DNA of 64,000 bases. Source: Alteromonas macleodii (lineage in GTDB: Bacteria; Pseudomonadota; Gammaproteobacteria; Enterobacterales; Alteromonadaceae). Each line of letters begins with the position of its first letter. Position 1 is the stretch's first letter. Below the pieces are notes generated by a model. It was not told the origin of the DNA. It did no database searches and worked only from the letters and a program-made list of their open reading frames with translations. The DNA lies in contig NZ_LR812090.1 of the NCBI RefSeq assembly GCF_903772925.1, positions 156,588 through 220,587 on the forward strand, in the 5' to 3' direction. This document shows positions 26,289 through 35,741 of this stretch, piece by piece. A program made the position numbers and the translations under genes.

Positions 26289-26420
26289 GTTACTTCTACA
26301 CTTTGGACAGTGGGCAATAAGTGGGGACGACTTCTATTTTTGCAAGTCTACCATTTTATTATACGCGAGTTGACGCTTGTGCTATCACTTTTTTCGCAAA
26401 GGGTGTATCAGGGATAGTTA

Positions 26421-29261
26421 TCAGAGGGGCTTAAACTCTCGTAAAGGCGCGGGCTTAGCAACACCGTAGCCTTGGGCGAAATCAACGCCCATTTTGCCTA
26501 GCTGTGCCATGGTGCCTTCATCTTCAACAAATTCGCCAACAGTTTGCATACCCATGGCTTTGGCCACATCGTTAATAGAGGCAACCATAGCCGTATCTAC
26601 ACTGTCATTTAGCATATCTTTAATAAACATACCGTCAATTTTCACCTGACTCACGGGTAAGCTCTTAAGATAATTGTATGAAGAGAAGCCGCTGCCAAAG
26701 TCGTCGAGGGCAAAAGAACACCCAAGACGGTTAAAGGTACGCATAAAGGCAAGAGTGACTTCCATTTTAATGATGGCTACCGACTCAATAACTTCAAAAC
26801 ATATTTTGTTGTACGGAATATTAAAAGTTTCGAATGCATTGAGAATAAACAAGGTAAAATCTCTATCTGCCAGTGAGTGGCAGTTAAGGTTGATGCTGCA
26901 TCGTTTCAATTGTGCAAGGTGCTCAGGGTTTTCCGACAGCCATTTGAAGGTATTCGTTACTACCCATTTATCAACGCTGACATTCATCTCAAATCGCTCC
27001 GCCGTGGGTAAAAAGTTGGCGGGCTCAACAAGTTTCCCGTCTTTTTCCCTAAGGCGCAGCAGAACTTCGTAGTAGTGCCCATCACTGGTTTTACTTAGCG
27101 GTCTTAGTGATTGATAAAAAAGCTCGAAACGATCTTGTTCTAACGCGTTGTTAATAGAAGATACCCAATCAAGCTCGCGCTGGTAGCGCTGCATACTTTC
27201 ATCATCTTTATTATATCGATGAACTTGATTTCTGCCTTGCTCTTTAGCGAAGTAACATGCTGCGTCGGCCATACTCAAATACTGGCCCGGGTCAACGTCG
27301 GTATCGTCGCATACCACCATACCTATGCTCACGCCTAAATTGAAAATGCGGTTGTCCCACATAAAGCGATAAGCCTGCACGGCGTTAAGGATCTTTACCG
27401 CATTTACATAAACGGCATCGGTATCAATATCTGAATAGATAATGCCAAACTCATCACCACCAAGGCGGCCCAATTGTGCGTTTGAAAGCAAGGTGTTCTC
27501 AATTAAGCGGGCAATATCCTTAATAAGTACATCGCCAGCTTTATGGCCACAGGTATCGTTAACAACTTTAAACCTGTCGAGATCTAAAAACAGTAAACAC
27601 ACAGGTGTGTCGTTTGCGTTAACAACTTTACCTTTAAACATGGATTCAAACTGGCGTCGGTTATAAACGCCAGTTAGCGAGTCATGGGTAGCTAAATACT
27701 GGAGGCTCAAGTCTGACTGCTTTTTTTCGGTGATATCTACAATAGAGCCGTAGAGAAAGTCGCCTTCGTTATTTTCTCGGATTTGACAGGATAGGGAGAA
27801 CCAAAATTCGCTACCATCACGTCGCCTACCTCTAATTTCCTTACCGGTAACAAGACCGTTTTGTGATATTTCACCGAGTAAAACCTGTCTGTCTTCCGCA
27901 CTGGCGTAAAACACTTTTGTGTTCTCTGCTTCGGCAAGCATCTGCTCTTCGTTTTCATAGCCGAATACGTTACACATGGCCGGATTAACGGAAATAAGCT
28001 TTCCATCCAATGTTGAGGTGTAGTGCCCTTCCGCTGAGTGCCTAAATAAGTCATAGAAGTGATTTAAGCTTGATATTGTTTCTGCTTGCGTTGAAAGCTG
28101 GCGCTGATTTAACACGTCTTCTTTAGCAATGACAGCAAAGCCAAAACACAGAAAGCCGAGAGTGAGAAAGAACAGCATTCCAATAGCAACGTCTACGGTA
28201 TAAACCAAGTTACTGAACAGGTTTTGCGTTACTAGCACATAAAAAGCAAAAAAAGAAAGCCAGGCAAGGGTATAGGTGATACTAACTGCACGACTCCCTT
28301 TATCTTTAAATACAAGTGCTAGTAAAACGTGATAAAGCCCCATGCCTGCGGTTAACAGCAGAAGTGTGATAGACGCGATATAGGTATTCACAGTAAAACA
28401 GTAGGCGGTAGCCACAACAGGTACAAGATAACTTAGGGACCGCAAAGCAACGGGAATACGGGTGAAAAGATGGTGCGTTACTTTGGCGATGCACAATAAC
28501 AACATGCAAAAACAGACGGCATAGAAGTGCTCGCTGCCGTTAGTTAGGCTTGGCCAAATTGCCAACCCTCCTGCTGTTATAAATAACAACGCTATAAGTA
28601 CAAGCGATGACATGGTAAGCCAAAACCGTGTTGCAATACGCTGATACAAATAAGAAAACAGGAAATAGAGAGCAATTAATGCCATAACCCCCGTTACCGC
28701 ACCCAGTAACGTAAGCATATTGGTGTCATGCTGTGCGAGTAAGTCTCTTTCCCACAAGGTGATAGGAAAGTACTTAAGCCCTTCGTCTTTTACCGCAATC
28801 AGTAAGCGAGCGTCTTGATAAGGCTGGAGAATAAAAGAAAGCCGGATGTTGGGAAGTGGCTGCTTTAAAGAATAATCACCTTTTCCTGCTTGGTACCGAT
28901 AGGACTTGATGATTCGCTCGCTACTATCAAGAAGAAATATCTGCAAATCGTCAACGTTTAAGCGGTCAACATTAAGCACTAATGGGATAGGGCTATAGCC
29001 TGTATGAATGAGTTCGGTGGAATACCATATGCGCTCATCAGTAAAAGAGGCGTTGGCTGACGTATCCTTTATGTTGCCATTTAAAACGTCAAAATATGTG
29101 GCGCTAGTGGGGGCAACAGACAAGCGCGCATGGAGATTAATAATCTCCCGCTCAAAGGACTCGTTGACAGTAAGTTGACTGCTAGCCGAAACGTTTAGGC
29201 TTAGCAGCATCCAACTGATGAGCAAAGCTGATACGTACTTAAATAGCCGGGCTATTACCAC
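26421..29261 (-). CDS. 7TMR-DISM / PAS / GGDEF / EAL cyclic-di-GMP protein
   Basis: This 946-residue membrane protein has a signal peptide, a periplasmic 7TMR-DISM-type domain (to about 180), seven membrane helices (about 185-385), PAS (about 400-520), GGDEF (about 530-690) and EAL (about 700-946). The cyclase motif RLGGDEFGII is intact but the upstream RxxD inhibitory site is absent. In the phosphodiesterase domain EAL reads EVL (YYEVLLRL), while other key residues remain: FEVIES, DDFGSG, VKIDG and GEFVED. It may degrade or make cyclic-di-GMP depending on signal. GTG start, with AAGGAA eight bases upstream. Confidence 0.88.
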   Translation of the reverse strand: MVIARLFKYVSALLISWMLLSLNVSASSQLTVNESFEREIINLHARLSVAPTSATYFDVLNGNIKDTSANASFTDERIWYSTELIHTGYSPIPLVLNVDRLNVDDLQIFLLDSSERIIKSYRYQAGKGDYSLKQPLPNIRLSFILQPYQDARLLIAVKDEGLKYFPITLWERDLLAQHDTNMLTLLGAVTGVMALIALYFLFSYLYQRIATRFWLTMSSLVLIALLFITAGGLAIWPSLTNGSEHFYAVCFCMLLLCIAKVTHHLFTRIPVALRSLSYLVPVVATAYCFTVNTYIASITLLLLTAGMGLYHVLLALVFKDKGSRAVSITYTLAWLSFFAFYVLVTQNLFSNLVYTVDVAIGMLFFLTLGFLCFGFAVIAKEDVLNQRQLSTQAETISSLNHFYDLFRHSAEGHYTSTLDGKLISVNPAMCNVFGYENEEQMLAEAENTKVFYASAEDRQVLLGEISQNGLVTGKEIRGRRRDGSEFWFSLSCQIRENNEGDFLYGSIVDITEKKQSDLSLQYLATHDSLTGVYNRRQFESMFKGKVVNANDTPVCLLFLDLDRFKVVNDTCGHKAGDVLIKDIARLIENTLLSNAQLGRLGGDEFGIIYSDIDTDAVYVNAVKILNAVQAYRFMWDNRIFNLGVSIGMVVCDDTDVDPGQYLSMADAACYFAKEQGRNQVHRYNKDDESMQRYQRELDWVSSINNALEQDRFELFYQSLRPLSKTSDGHYYEVLLRLREKDGKLVEPANFLPTAERFEMNVSVDKWVVTNTFKWLSENPEHLAQLKRCSINLNCHSLADRDFTLFILNAFETFNIPYNKICFEVIESVAIIKMEVTLAFMRTFNRLGCSFALDDFGSGFSSYNYLKSLPVSQVKIDGMFIKDMLNDSVDTAMVASINDVAKAMGMQTVGEFVEDEGTMAQLGKMGVDFAQGYGVAKPAPLREFKPL

Positions 29262-29408
29262 TCGTTAATTCCTTGAACCACATAGTAAGAGGATGTTTAT
29301 AAAGGCGAAATATGTGTTGTTAAGCCCTCTAATCCTTTGAATGCTACCCTTAGAATAATACTAGTTTTAACGAAAAGCCAAACTCAACGTACAGTGATAA
29401 TTTACGCG

Positions 29409-29726
29409 TTATGCTTGCAAAAGGTAGTTAAAAATTACCGATGGCGACTGCTGCGTACCTATAGGTTCCAGCCATATCGCTTCGCAAAGCCATTCAATAC
29501 AAAGCATACACTGCAAATCTGTGTTGCTTGCACTTGCGGCGATAATTGCCTGAAACCGGTCCGCACCCCAATCTGTCTCTGAAAGTTTGAAATTAAAAAG
29601 AGTACAAAAATGTTCCGCCCACTGTTGAGTTTTAAGTGGGGTAGCGGGTAGTGCAGTGCGAATTTCTACGCTGCCTTCGTTAACAAGGGCGTGTTGTAGA
29701 ATGTCTTCTTTGGTGAGGTTTTGCAT
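29409..29726 (-). CDS. Hypothetical protein, 105 aa
   Basis: This putative 105-residue soluble protein starts at ATG 29726 (a TTG 12 bases upstream is an alternative). Neither start has a strong ribosome binding site. The sequence has an N-terminal helix (NLTKEDILQHALVNEGSVE), an aromatic and cysteine-containing middle (LQCMLCIEWLCEAIWLEP) and no signal peptide or membrane span. I do not recognise a family. It lies alone between the GGDEF-EAL gene and a divergent GST gene. It looks real because it fills a gap with protein-like composition, but this is not certain. Confidence 0.5.
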   Translation of the reverse strand: MQNLTKEDILQHALVNEGSVEIRTALPATPLKTQQWAEHFCTLFNFKLSETDWGADRFQAIIAASASNTDLQCMLCIEWLCEAIWLEPIGTQQSPSVIFNYLLQA

Positions 29727-29831
29727 AGAAGTTATCAATTTATTGGCTTTAGTAAACCCGCTTGCTCTAAAAAGTGTATATAGTACAACACAAAAACAAT
29801 AGCGTTAAACTAAGCGTATTAAGGACGAGGT

Positions 29832-30500
29832 ATGCTAACACTTCACCATTTAAATAACTCTCGCTCGCAGCGAATTTTGTGGCTTTTAGAAGAGCTAGGC
29901 GTAGAGTATAAAATAGAATTTTATCAACGAGACAGCACTACGAATCTAGCGCCTGACTCGCTGCGGGCTGTTCATCCTTTGGGTCGCTCGCCTGTTCTTG
30001 CTACGCCACACGGAGCAATTGCAGAATCTGGCGCTATTGTGGAATATCTAGTTCGCCATCACGCTACCGACGCATTTGCTGTTCCCCAAGATCCCGAAGC
30101 ACTTCAACAATATTGGTTCTGGCTTCACTTCGCTGAAGGTTCATTGATGCCGCCATTGGTGGCCAATTTGGTGCTAGAAAAAGCACGGCAGAAAGGTTCT
30201 AAACCCTTTTTCATAAAACCTATCACTAATAAGCTAATAGACGGTATTCTCAATGCCTACTATGGTCCTAATTTGGCTCAAAGTTTGCGATACGTAGAGT
30301 CTTATTTAGCGAAAAATACATGGTTTGCAGGTGATAAGCCTAGCGGCGCTGATGTACAAATGATATTTCCACTTGAATCGCTGGTGGCCAGCGGCCGAGC
30401 TAAAGACTTTACCGCTATCCAAGGTTACGTAAAGCGTGTTCATGCCAGAGAAGCTTACAAAGCAGCGTTAGAAAAAGGTGGTGAATACGCTTACGCTTAA
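29832..30500 (+). CDS. Glutathione S-transferase family protein
   Basis: This 222-residue cytosolic GST has an N-terminal thioredoxin-like domain (LTLHHLNNSRSQRILWLLEE) with the catalytic-serine region NNSRSQR, a GSH-contact loop HPLGRSPVL near 49 and ESGAIVEYLV near 65. It is followed by an all-helical C-terminal domain. The N-terminus and length resemble bacterial GSTs related to fungal Gtt1. It conjugates or reduces electrophiles with glutathione; substrate unknown. GGACGAGGT precedes the ATG. It converges on recQ, with no clear terminator in the 72-bp gap. Confidence 0.88.
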   Translation: MLTLHHLNNSRSQRILWLLEELGVEYKIEFYQRDSTTNLAPDSLRAVHPLGRSPVLATPHGAIAESGAIVEYLVRHHATDAFAVPQDPEALQQYWFWLHFAEGSLMPPLVANLVLEKARQKGSKPFFIKPITNKLIDGILNAYYGPNLAQSLRYVESYLAKNTWFAGDKPSGADVQMIFPLESLVASGRAKDFTAIQGYVKRVHAREAYKAALEKGGEYAYA

Positions 30501-30572
30501 TGTGAATGGCACAATAAGCTGCCATGCCCTGCGGCCGGCGAGAGGGTAAGCCTACAGCTGGCTGTACAGCCT

Positions 30573-32414
30573 TTAGTGGTCGCGATTTATATAGTCGTCA
30601 ATAAGCTGAATAAAGGCCTCACCGTAGCGTTCCAATTTGGTTTGGCCCACACCGCTTACCTCTAATAACGTGTTGCGTGTAGTAGGCAGTTTACACGCCA
30701 TATCAACCAAAGTGGCGTCGCTAAATACCACATACGGCGGCACTTCATTTTCTTCAGCCAACACTTTGCGCAGGTGCTTAAGACGTGTGAATAAGGTTCT
30801 GTCGTAGTTAGCGGGCGCTTGCTTCGCCTTTTTCTTATCGGGTTTAAATTCAAGTCGCGGTACGGCTAATTGAACGGCGACTTCGCCTTTTAGCACGGGC
30901 CGTGCGGCTTCCGTTAACCTCAATGCGGCGTGAGCAGTGATATCAACACGAATAAGCCCTTTATGCACAAGCTGGTTGATAATGTTATGCCAGTAGCTGT
31001 CCGATTTATCCTTACCTATACCATAGGTAGAAAGCTGATGGTGGCCCGCCTCTTGGAGGCGCCTTAGCTGCTTGCCTCGCAATACGTCAATTACGTACTG
31101 GCTAGAGGCCTGTTGTGAGAGCCTAAGTACGCACGACAGTACTTTTTGCGCTATCACTAAACCGTCTATCATTTTAGGGGGATCTAGACAGATATCACAG
31201 TTGCCACAAGCGCTGTCGCTAAATTGCGAAAAATAGTTCAACAGTACTTGCCTGCGGCAGGTCTGCGCCTCGGAAAAGGCTTCCATAGCCGCAAATTTTT
31301 GTAGCTCTATTTGATTGCGTTCGGCTATTTCGCCTTGCTCTATCCACTGCTTTACACGAGCTGCGTCTTTTTCATCAAACAACAATAAAGCTTCAGACTC
31401 TAGGCCATCTCGCCCGGCGCGCCCAGTTTCTTGGTAATAGCTTTCAACACTGCGCGGTACATCATGATGCACAACGTAACGCACGTTCGACTTGTTGATA
31501 CCCATACCAAAGGCAACAGTGGCCACCACAATATCGATTTTGTCGTTAAGAAACTGGCGTTGTACCAATTCTCGTTCGTCGTTATCCATGCCGGCGTGAT
31601 ACGCCGCGCAGCGAAATCCTTGTCTGAACAACTTTGCGTGTAGGTCATCGACTTTAGCGCGACTGTTACAATAAATAATGCCGCTACCTTCTTGTTGCTT
31701 AACATAAGCGACAACCTGATCGAAAGCCTTGTACTTACTCATTACGCGGTAGCGAATGTTGGGTCTGTCGAAGCTGCCTTTGTAAACGAGCGGGTCGTTT
31801 AGGTTTAGCTGCGTTAGTATGTCTGCTTGTGTCGCTGAATCTGCTGTAGCCGTTAGGCCAATAACAGGAATAGTGGGAAAACGAGACTTTATTTGACCCA
31901 AGGCGCGATAATCCTGCCTAAAGTCATGACCCCAATGGGAAACGCAGTGCGCTTCATCAATGGCAAATAAGGCGATGTCGGCGTGGGCTAGCGACTGCTG
32001 AAAGTAGTACTGCATTAAACGTTCAGGCGAAACGTAAAGCAAATCCAGCTTACCAGCTTGGAGTGCATCGTTTATGCGCGCTTGTTCGTCGGCTTCCAGC
32101 GTGGAATTAAGATAGGCGGCGTTTACGCCAAGAGCTTTTAGCTGCTCTACCTGATCTTGCATTAACGAAATAAGCGGTGAAACAACAATAGCGGTGCCGC
32201 TTCGCACCAGTGCAGGGATTTGATAGCACAGCGATTTCCCGCCACCTGTAGGTAGCAAAACAAGTGCATCTTTTCCTTCACATACTTGGTGAATAACTTC
32301 GCCCTGACCATCGCGAAAAGCATCGTAACCAAATACCTCTTTTAAGACGGTTTCTGGCGTTTTTGCGTGCTGGGTTTCAGGCGTTAATTCTGATGGCGCG
32401 ATTGCAGTTGTCAT
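30573..32414 (-). CDS. recQ: ATP-dependent DNA helicase RecQ
   Basis: This 613-residue 3'-5' helicase (E. coli RecQ 609) acts in RecF-pathway recombination and fork repair. Visible: Walker A LLPTGGGKSLCYQIPAL near 52, DEAH-box DEAHCVSHWGHDFR near 153, motif VI QETGRAGRDG near 330, the RQC zinc cysteines CRRQVLLNYF...CGNCDIC around 382-407, and a C-terminal HRDC domain near 530-605. It lies divergent from the yigI-like thioesterase gene with a 270-bp spacer, as part of the E. coli-like recQ-yigI-rarD-uvrD neighbourhood. Confidence 0.95.
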   Translation of the reverse strand: MTTAIAPSELTPETQHAKTPETVLKEVFGYDAFRDGQGEVIHQVCEGKDALVLLPTGGGKSLCYQIPALVRSGTAIVVSPLISLMQDQVEQLKALGVNAAYLNSTLEADEQARINDALQAGKLDLLYVSPERLMQYYFQQSLAHADIALFAIDEAHCVSHWGHDFRQDYRALGQIKSRFPTIPVIGLTATADSATQADILTQLNLNDPLVYKGSFDRPNIRYRVMSKYKAFDQVVAYVKQQEGSGIIYCNSRAKVDDLHAKLFRQGFRCAAYHAGMDNDERELVQRQFLNDKIDIVVATVAFGMGINKSNVRYVVHHDVPRSVESYYQETGRAGRDGLESEALLLFDEKDAARVKQWIEQGEIAERNQIELQKFAAMEAFSEAQTCRRQVLLNYFSQFSDSACGNCDICLDPPKMIDGLVIAQKVLSCVLRLSQQASSQYVIDVLRGKQLRRLQEAGHHQLSTYGIGKDKSDSYWHNIINQLVHKGLIRVDITAHAALRLTEAARPVLKGEVAVQLAVPRLEFKPDKKKAKQAPANYDRTLFTRLKHLRKVLAEENEVPPYVVFSDATLVDMACKLPTTRNTLLEVSGVGQTKLERYGEAFIQLIDDYINRDH

Positions 32415-32684
32415 GGCGCAGGATTTTACGCGTTTTTAGGCTCGGCTTCACGGGGCAATTTAAAAAACTAGACTAAAATGTAGCGATGACACGGGTAATC
32501 ACCATTCAAATAAACAGGGCCGTGTGCTTTTTGAACAAATTGTGTGGCGCGAAGGTGCGGAACCAACGAAAGGCGTAAAGTCACATAAACGAATCTGATT
32601 AGATAATATTGTTTGGATGAATTTCCTTGCCAGTAATGTTCAGTAGTAATGTTGTGGGTACTGTCACAGTAAGTGGATTACACA

Positions 32685-33185
32685 ATGCCAATCAATGAAG
32701 AGACTAGGGATAATAAGAAATTAGACCACCAAATTATGATCGATCATGTCATTGCGCTTTTTCGTGATAACATGCCCTTTAATCAGCTATTAGGCTTGGA
32801 ATTTGTTACGCAAGGTGCCGGTCTAGATACACAGATTTCGTTGCACCTCGATTGGCAACCTACGCTTACCGGCAATCCTTTGCAAAAAATTCTACACGGC
32901 GGCGTAACAGCGACTATGCTAGACACCATCGGTGGTTTAGTTTCAATTTTAGAGACCATAAAGCAGACCCCAGAAGAGCACCTTGCAGATTTGCAGATTA
33001 GATTGCCGACCATGGGCACAGTTGATATGCGTGTTGACTATTTGCGTCCAGGACGTGGCGAGCGCTTTATCGCAACGGCGTCGATTATACGCAAGGGTAG
33101 TAAACTAGTGGTTTGCAGAATGGAATTACACAACGAAAAAAGCGATCATATCGCCTTCGGCACGGGTACTTATATGCTGGGATAG
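32685..33185 (+). CDS. yigI: Hotdog-fold thioesterase, YigI family
   Basis: This 166-residue PaaI/YigI-type hotdog thioesterase shows the signature KILHGGVTATMLDTIGG near residue 69 (HGG turn and catalytic aspartate) and VDYLRPGRGERFIATASIIRKG (split: VDYLRPG, then GERFIATASII). It hydrolyses acyl-CoA thioesters; E. coli YigI acts on medium- to long-chain acyl-CoA. The position between recQ and rarD matches E. coli yigI. I prefer ATG 32685 with an AGTGGA site upstream over the GTG at 32673. Confidence 0.85.
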   Translation: MPINEETRDNKKLDHQIMIDHVIALFRDNMPFNQLLGLEFVTQGAGLDTQISLHLDWQPTLTGNPLQKILHGGVTATMLDTIGGLVSILETIKQTPEEHLADLQIRLPTMGTVDMRVDYLRPGRGERFIATASIIRKGSKLVVCRMELHNEKSDHIAFGTGTYMLG

Positions 33186-33270
33186 CATTCTTATTGATAG
33201 GTCTGCACCACCCATTAACGTCAGTGCTTATGCGTGTAAAGGAAGTTAGCGGTAAAATAGGAGGTGTAGC

Positions 33271-34608
33271 ATGGCAGAGCCATTACCGGATTTAATAGAA
33301 GAGATTGTTACCGAAAGTATGGCTGACGATCCGGCTACCTTACTGGCTGCTTTAAGTGGGCAAGATGAGGTCTATATTGCATCGCTGCTAGAGTCACTGC
33401 CCGTTGAAGAGCGTCTAGCCGTTTGGGACGGCATCTCTCGCGACCGTAAGCTTGATGTGCTTGTTGAGATGCGTAGCGACCCTCGTGAAATCCTTATCGA
33501 CAATACGCCCCACAATGAATGGGCGTCGATATTTGCTGATATTGACGCCGAAGATTTATTGGAACTACTTGATTCACTGCCAAAGCGCCTTGTGGATATG
33601 GCGTACGAGTCGCTCGACTCCAAAGAGCGAAAGTACTTCAGAGAAGCCACCCAATTTCCCGATAATCAAATAGGGCACTGGGTAAACCACGAACAGTTAG
33701 TACTGCCGTCGAACGCTAAAGTGCGCGAGGGTTTACGCCTATTAAGACGGGATATACCTCAGCACTGCGACAGTATCTTTCTTGTGAATCGGTCGGGGCA
33801 GTTTTCAGCATTGGTTAAAATAAGTCACCTGTTTAATGCCCAAGATCACGTGTCGCTATTTGATTTATCTGAAGAAAATGTGATCACTATTCAGGGAGCG
33901 GATGACACCATGAATGCGTCGCTCCTCGTACAGCGTTCAGGTTTGGCGTCGCTGCCGGTGGTTGATGAGAACAACAAACTTTTAGGTCGTTTAGATGTGT
34001 CCTCGGCGAGCGAACTGGTCAATGAATTTTACGAACGCCAGGTGATGGCGTCGGCCGGTATGGATGAGGACGAAGATTTATTCTCGCCTGTAGCAAAAAG
34101 TGCGAAAAACCGCGCCTTGTGGCTTGGCATAAACCTGCTTACCGCGTTTATGGCATCTTGGTTTATTGGGCTGTTTGAAGGTACGCTGCAGCAAGTGGTA
34201 GCACTTGCGGTGTTAATGCCCGTGGTGGCAAGTATGGGGGGCATTGCAGGTAGCCAAACTCTTACCTTGATTGTACGCGGTCTTGCACTGGGACAGGTGA
34301 CCCCAGCCAATTTACGGGCGCTAATGGTTAAAGAGCTGAAGGTAGGCGGGGTGAACGGTGTTATTTGGGCGCTGGTAATAGGCGTTGTTGCTTATTTCTG
34401 GTTCACTGACGCTATGCTCGGCTTGGTGATTTGTTTAGCCATACTGTTCAACATCGTGGCTGCAGCTTTGGCCGGAGTGTTTGTACCTGTCATTTTAGAT
34501 AAGCTAAAAATAGACCCTGCACTATCGGGTTCGGTCATCCTGACTACTGTCACCGATATTGTAGGTTTTGTGGCGTTTTTGGGTTTGGGAACGCTCTTTC
34601 TTCTTTAA
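33271..34608 (+). CDS. mgtE: Magnesium transporter MgtE
   Basis: This 445-residue protein has the MgtE layout: N-terminal helical superfamily domain (about 1-125), tandem CBS domains (about 130-260; NASLLVQRSGLASLPVVDE) and five membrane helices from 275 to the end. The pore motif PVVASMGGIAGSQTLTLIVRG is near 325. It is a Mg2+-gated channel whose cytoplasmic domains close the pore when Mg2+ is high. A strong AGGAGGTG ribosome binding site precedes the ATG. It sits between yigI and rarD, roughly where E. coli carries the unrelated Mg2+ transporter corA. Confidence 0.92.
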   Translation: MAEPLPDLIEEIVTESMADDPATLLAALSGQDEVYIASLLESLPVEERLAVWDGISRDRKLDVLVEMRSDPREILIDNTPHNEWASIFADIDAEDLLELLDSLPKRLVDMAYESLDSKERKYFREATQFPDNQIGHWVNHEQLVLPSNAKVREGLRLLRRDIPQHCDSIFLVNRSGQFSALVKISHLFNAQDHVSLFDLSEENVITIQGADDTMNASLLVQRSGLASLPVVDENNKLLGRLDVSSASELVNEFYERQVMASAGMDEDEDLFSPVAKSAKNRALWLGINLLTAFMASWFIGLFEGTLQQVVALAVLMPVVASMGGIAGSQTLTLIVRGLALGQVTPANLRALMVKELKVGGVNGVIWALVIGVVAYFWFTDAMLGLVICLAILFNIVAAALAGVFVPVILDKLKIDPALSGSVILTTVTDIVGFVAFLGLGTLFLL

Positions 34609-34829
34609 CTCGTTTACAGAAGTATACTTAAATATTGCGTAAAGGCCGCGTGCTCATAGGCCACAGCTTACATGTAAGATGTGGCTTATCATATTCAGTG
34701 TGGTCTTTATGTTGAACATTTCGCGCAGTTTACACCCTTTGCCCCTTTGGAAAGCACTAAGGCTTGTGTATTCATCTAACCTGATAAACAATACGCGCCT
34801 TCTTACCCTGAATCTCGTTGGAGCCCGCC

Positions 34830-35741
34830 GTGTCCAAGCAAGCCAGTGCCGCCCAAGTCGGCGTTATTTGCGCGATTGCCGCATACAGTATGTGGGGTGT
34901 TGCACCTGTTTATTTCAAACAGTTAATGGTATTACCCGCCGCTGAAATACTCATGCATAGAGTAATTTGGTCTGTTGTGCTTTTAGTTGGGCTTATCGCT
35001 GCATTAAAACAATGGCCAAAAGTGGGGGCAGCGCTTCGTAACAAGCGGGTTATGCAGATTTTGTTCGTAGCTGGTCTGCTGCTAGGAGCAAACTGGCTTT
35101 TATTCATCTGGGCGATTAATAACGACCATATTCTTGATGCAAGCTTGGGCTATTACATTAACCCTCTCATTAACGTTTTCTTGGGGCGGCTATTCTTGGG
35201 CGAAAGGTTGCGCAATCTGCAGCGCGTAGCGGTTGGGCTTGCTGTTATTGGTGTGGCAATTCTTATTTTCTCTTACGGCCACGTGCCCTGGATTGCCTTA
35301 GTGCTTGCTGGAAGCTTCAGCGTGTATGGCTTATTACGTAAGCAGGTGGCGGTAGACTCGCTACCAGGACTTTTCATTGAAACCTTAATGTTGTCGCCAT
35401 TAGCTATTGTCTACTGGGTATTCTTTGGTTCTGAATACAGTAACCTATTTAACAATGATGCCACCCTAAACTCCCTTATTTTAGCGGCAGGCATTGTTAC
35501 TACAGCGCCATTGCTTTGTTTTACCGCTGCAGCGCGACGCATTATGTATTCAACCTTAGGCTTTTTTCAGTACATAGGGCCAACGCTAATGTTCATACTA
35601 GCCGTCTACCTTTATGGTGAGCCCCTTGAAGAGTCGCGTTTGGTTACGTTCGGGTTTGTGTGGCTTGCGCTTATTTTATTTAGTGCCGACTCGTTGGTTA
35701 ATTACCGCAGCCAACGAAAAACTCAAAAGTTAAAGCAATGA
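34830..35741 (+). CDS. rarD: RarD-family EamA transporter
   Basis: This roughly 303-residue inner-membrane protein has ten hydrophobic helices and RarD features: AYSMWGVAPVYFKQL at the N-terminus, HRVIWSVVLL near 45, NNDHILDASLGYYINPL near 95 and YIGPTLMFILAVYLYGEPL near 255. RarD relates to drug/metabolite exporters (chloramphenicol sensitivity in other species); its substrate is not settled. GTG 34830 with GGAG six bases upstream is the best start; TTG at 34818 is an alternative. Its last 12 bases overlap the convergent regulator gene. Confidence 0.88.
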   Translation: MSKQASAAQVGVICAIAAYSMWGVAPVYFKQLMVLPAAEILMHRVIWSVVLLVGLIAALKQWPKVGAALRNKRVMQILFVAGLLLGANWLLFIWAINNDHILDASLGYYINPLINVFLGRLFLGERLRNLQRVAVGLAVIGVAILIFSYGHVPWIALVLAGSFSVYGLLRKQVAVDSLPGLFIETLMLSPLAIVYWVFFGSEYSNLFNNDATLNSLILAAGIVTTAPLLCFTAAARRIMYSTLGFFQYIGPTLMFILAVYLYGEPLEESRLVTFGFVWLALILFSADSLVNYRSQRKTQKLKQ

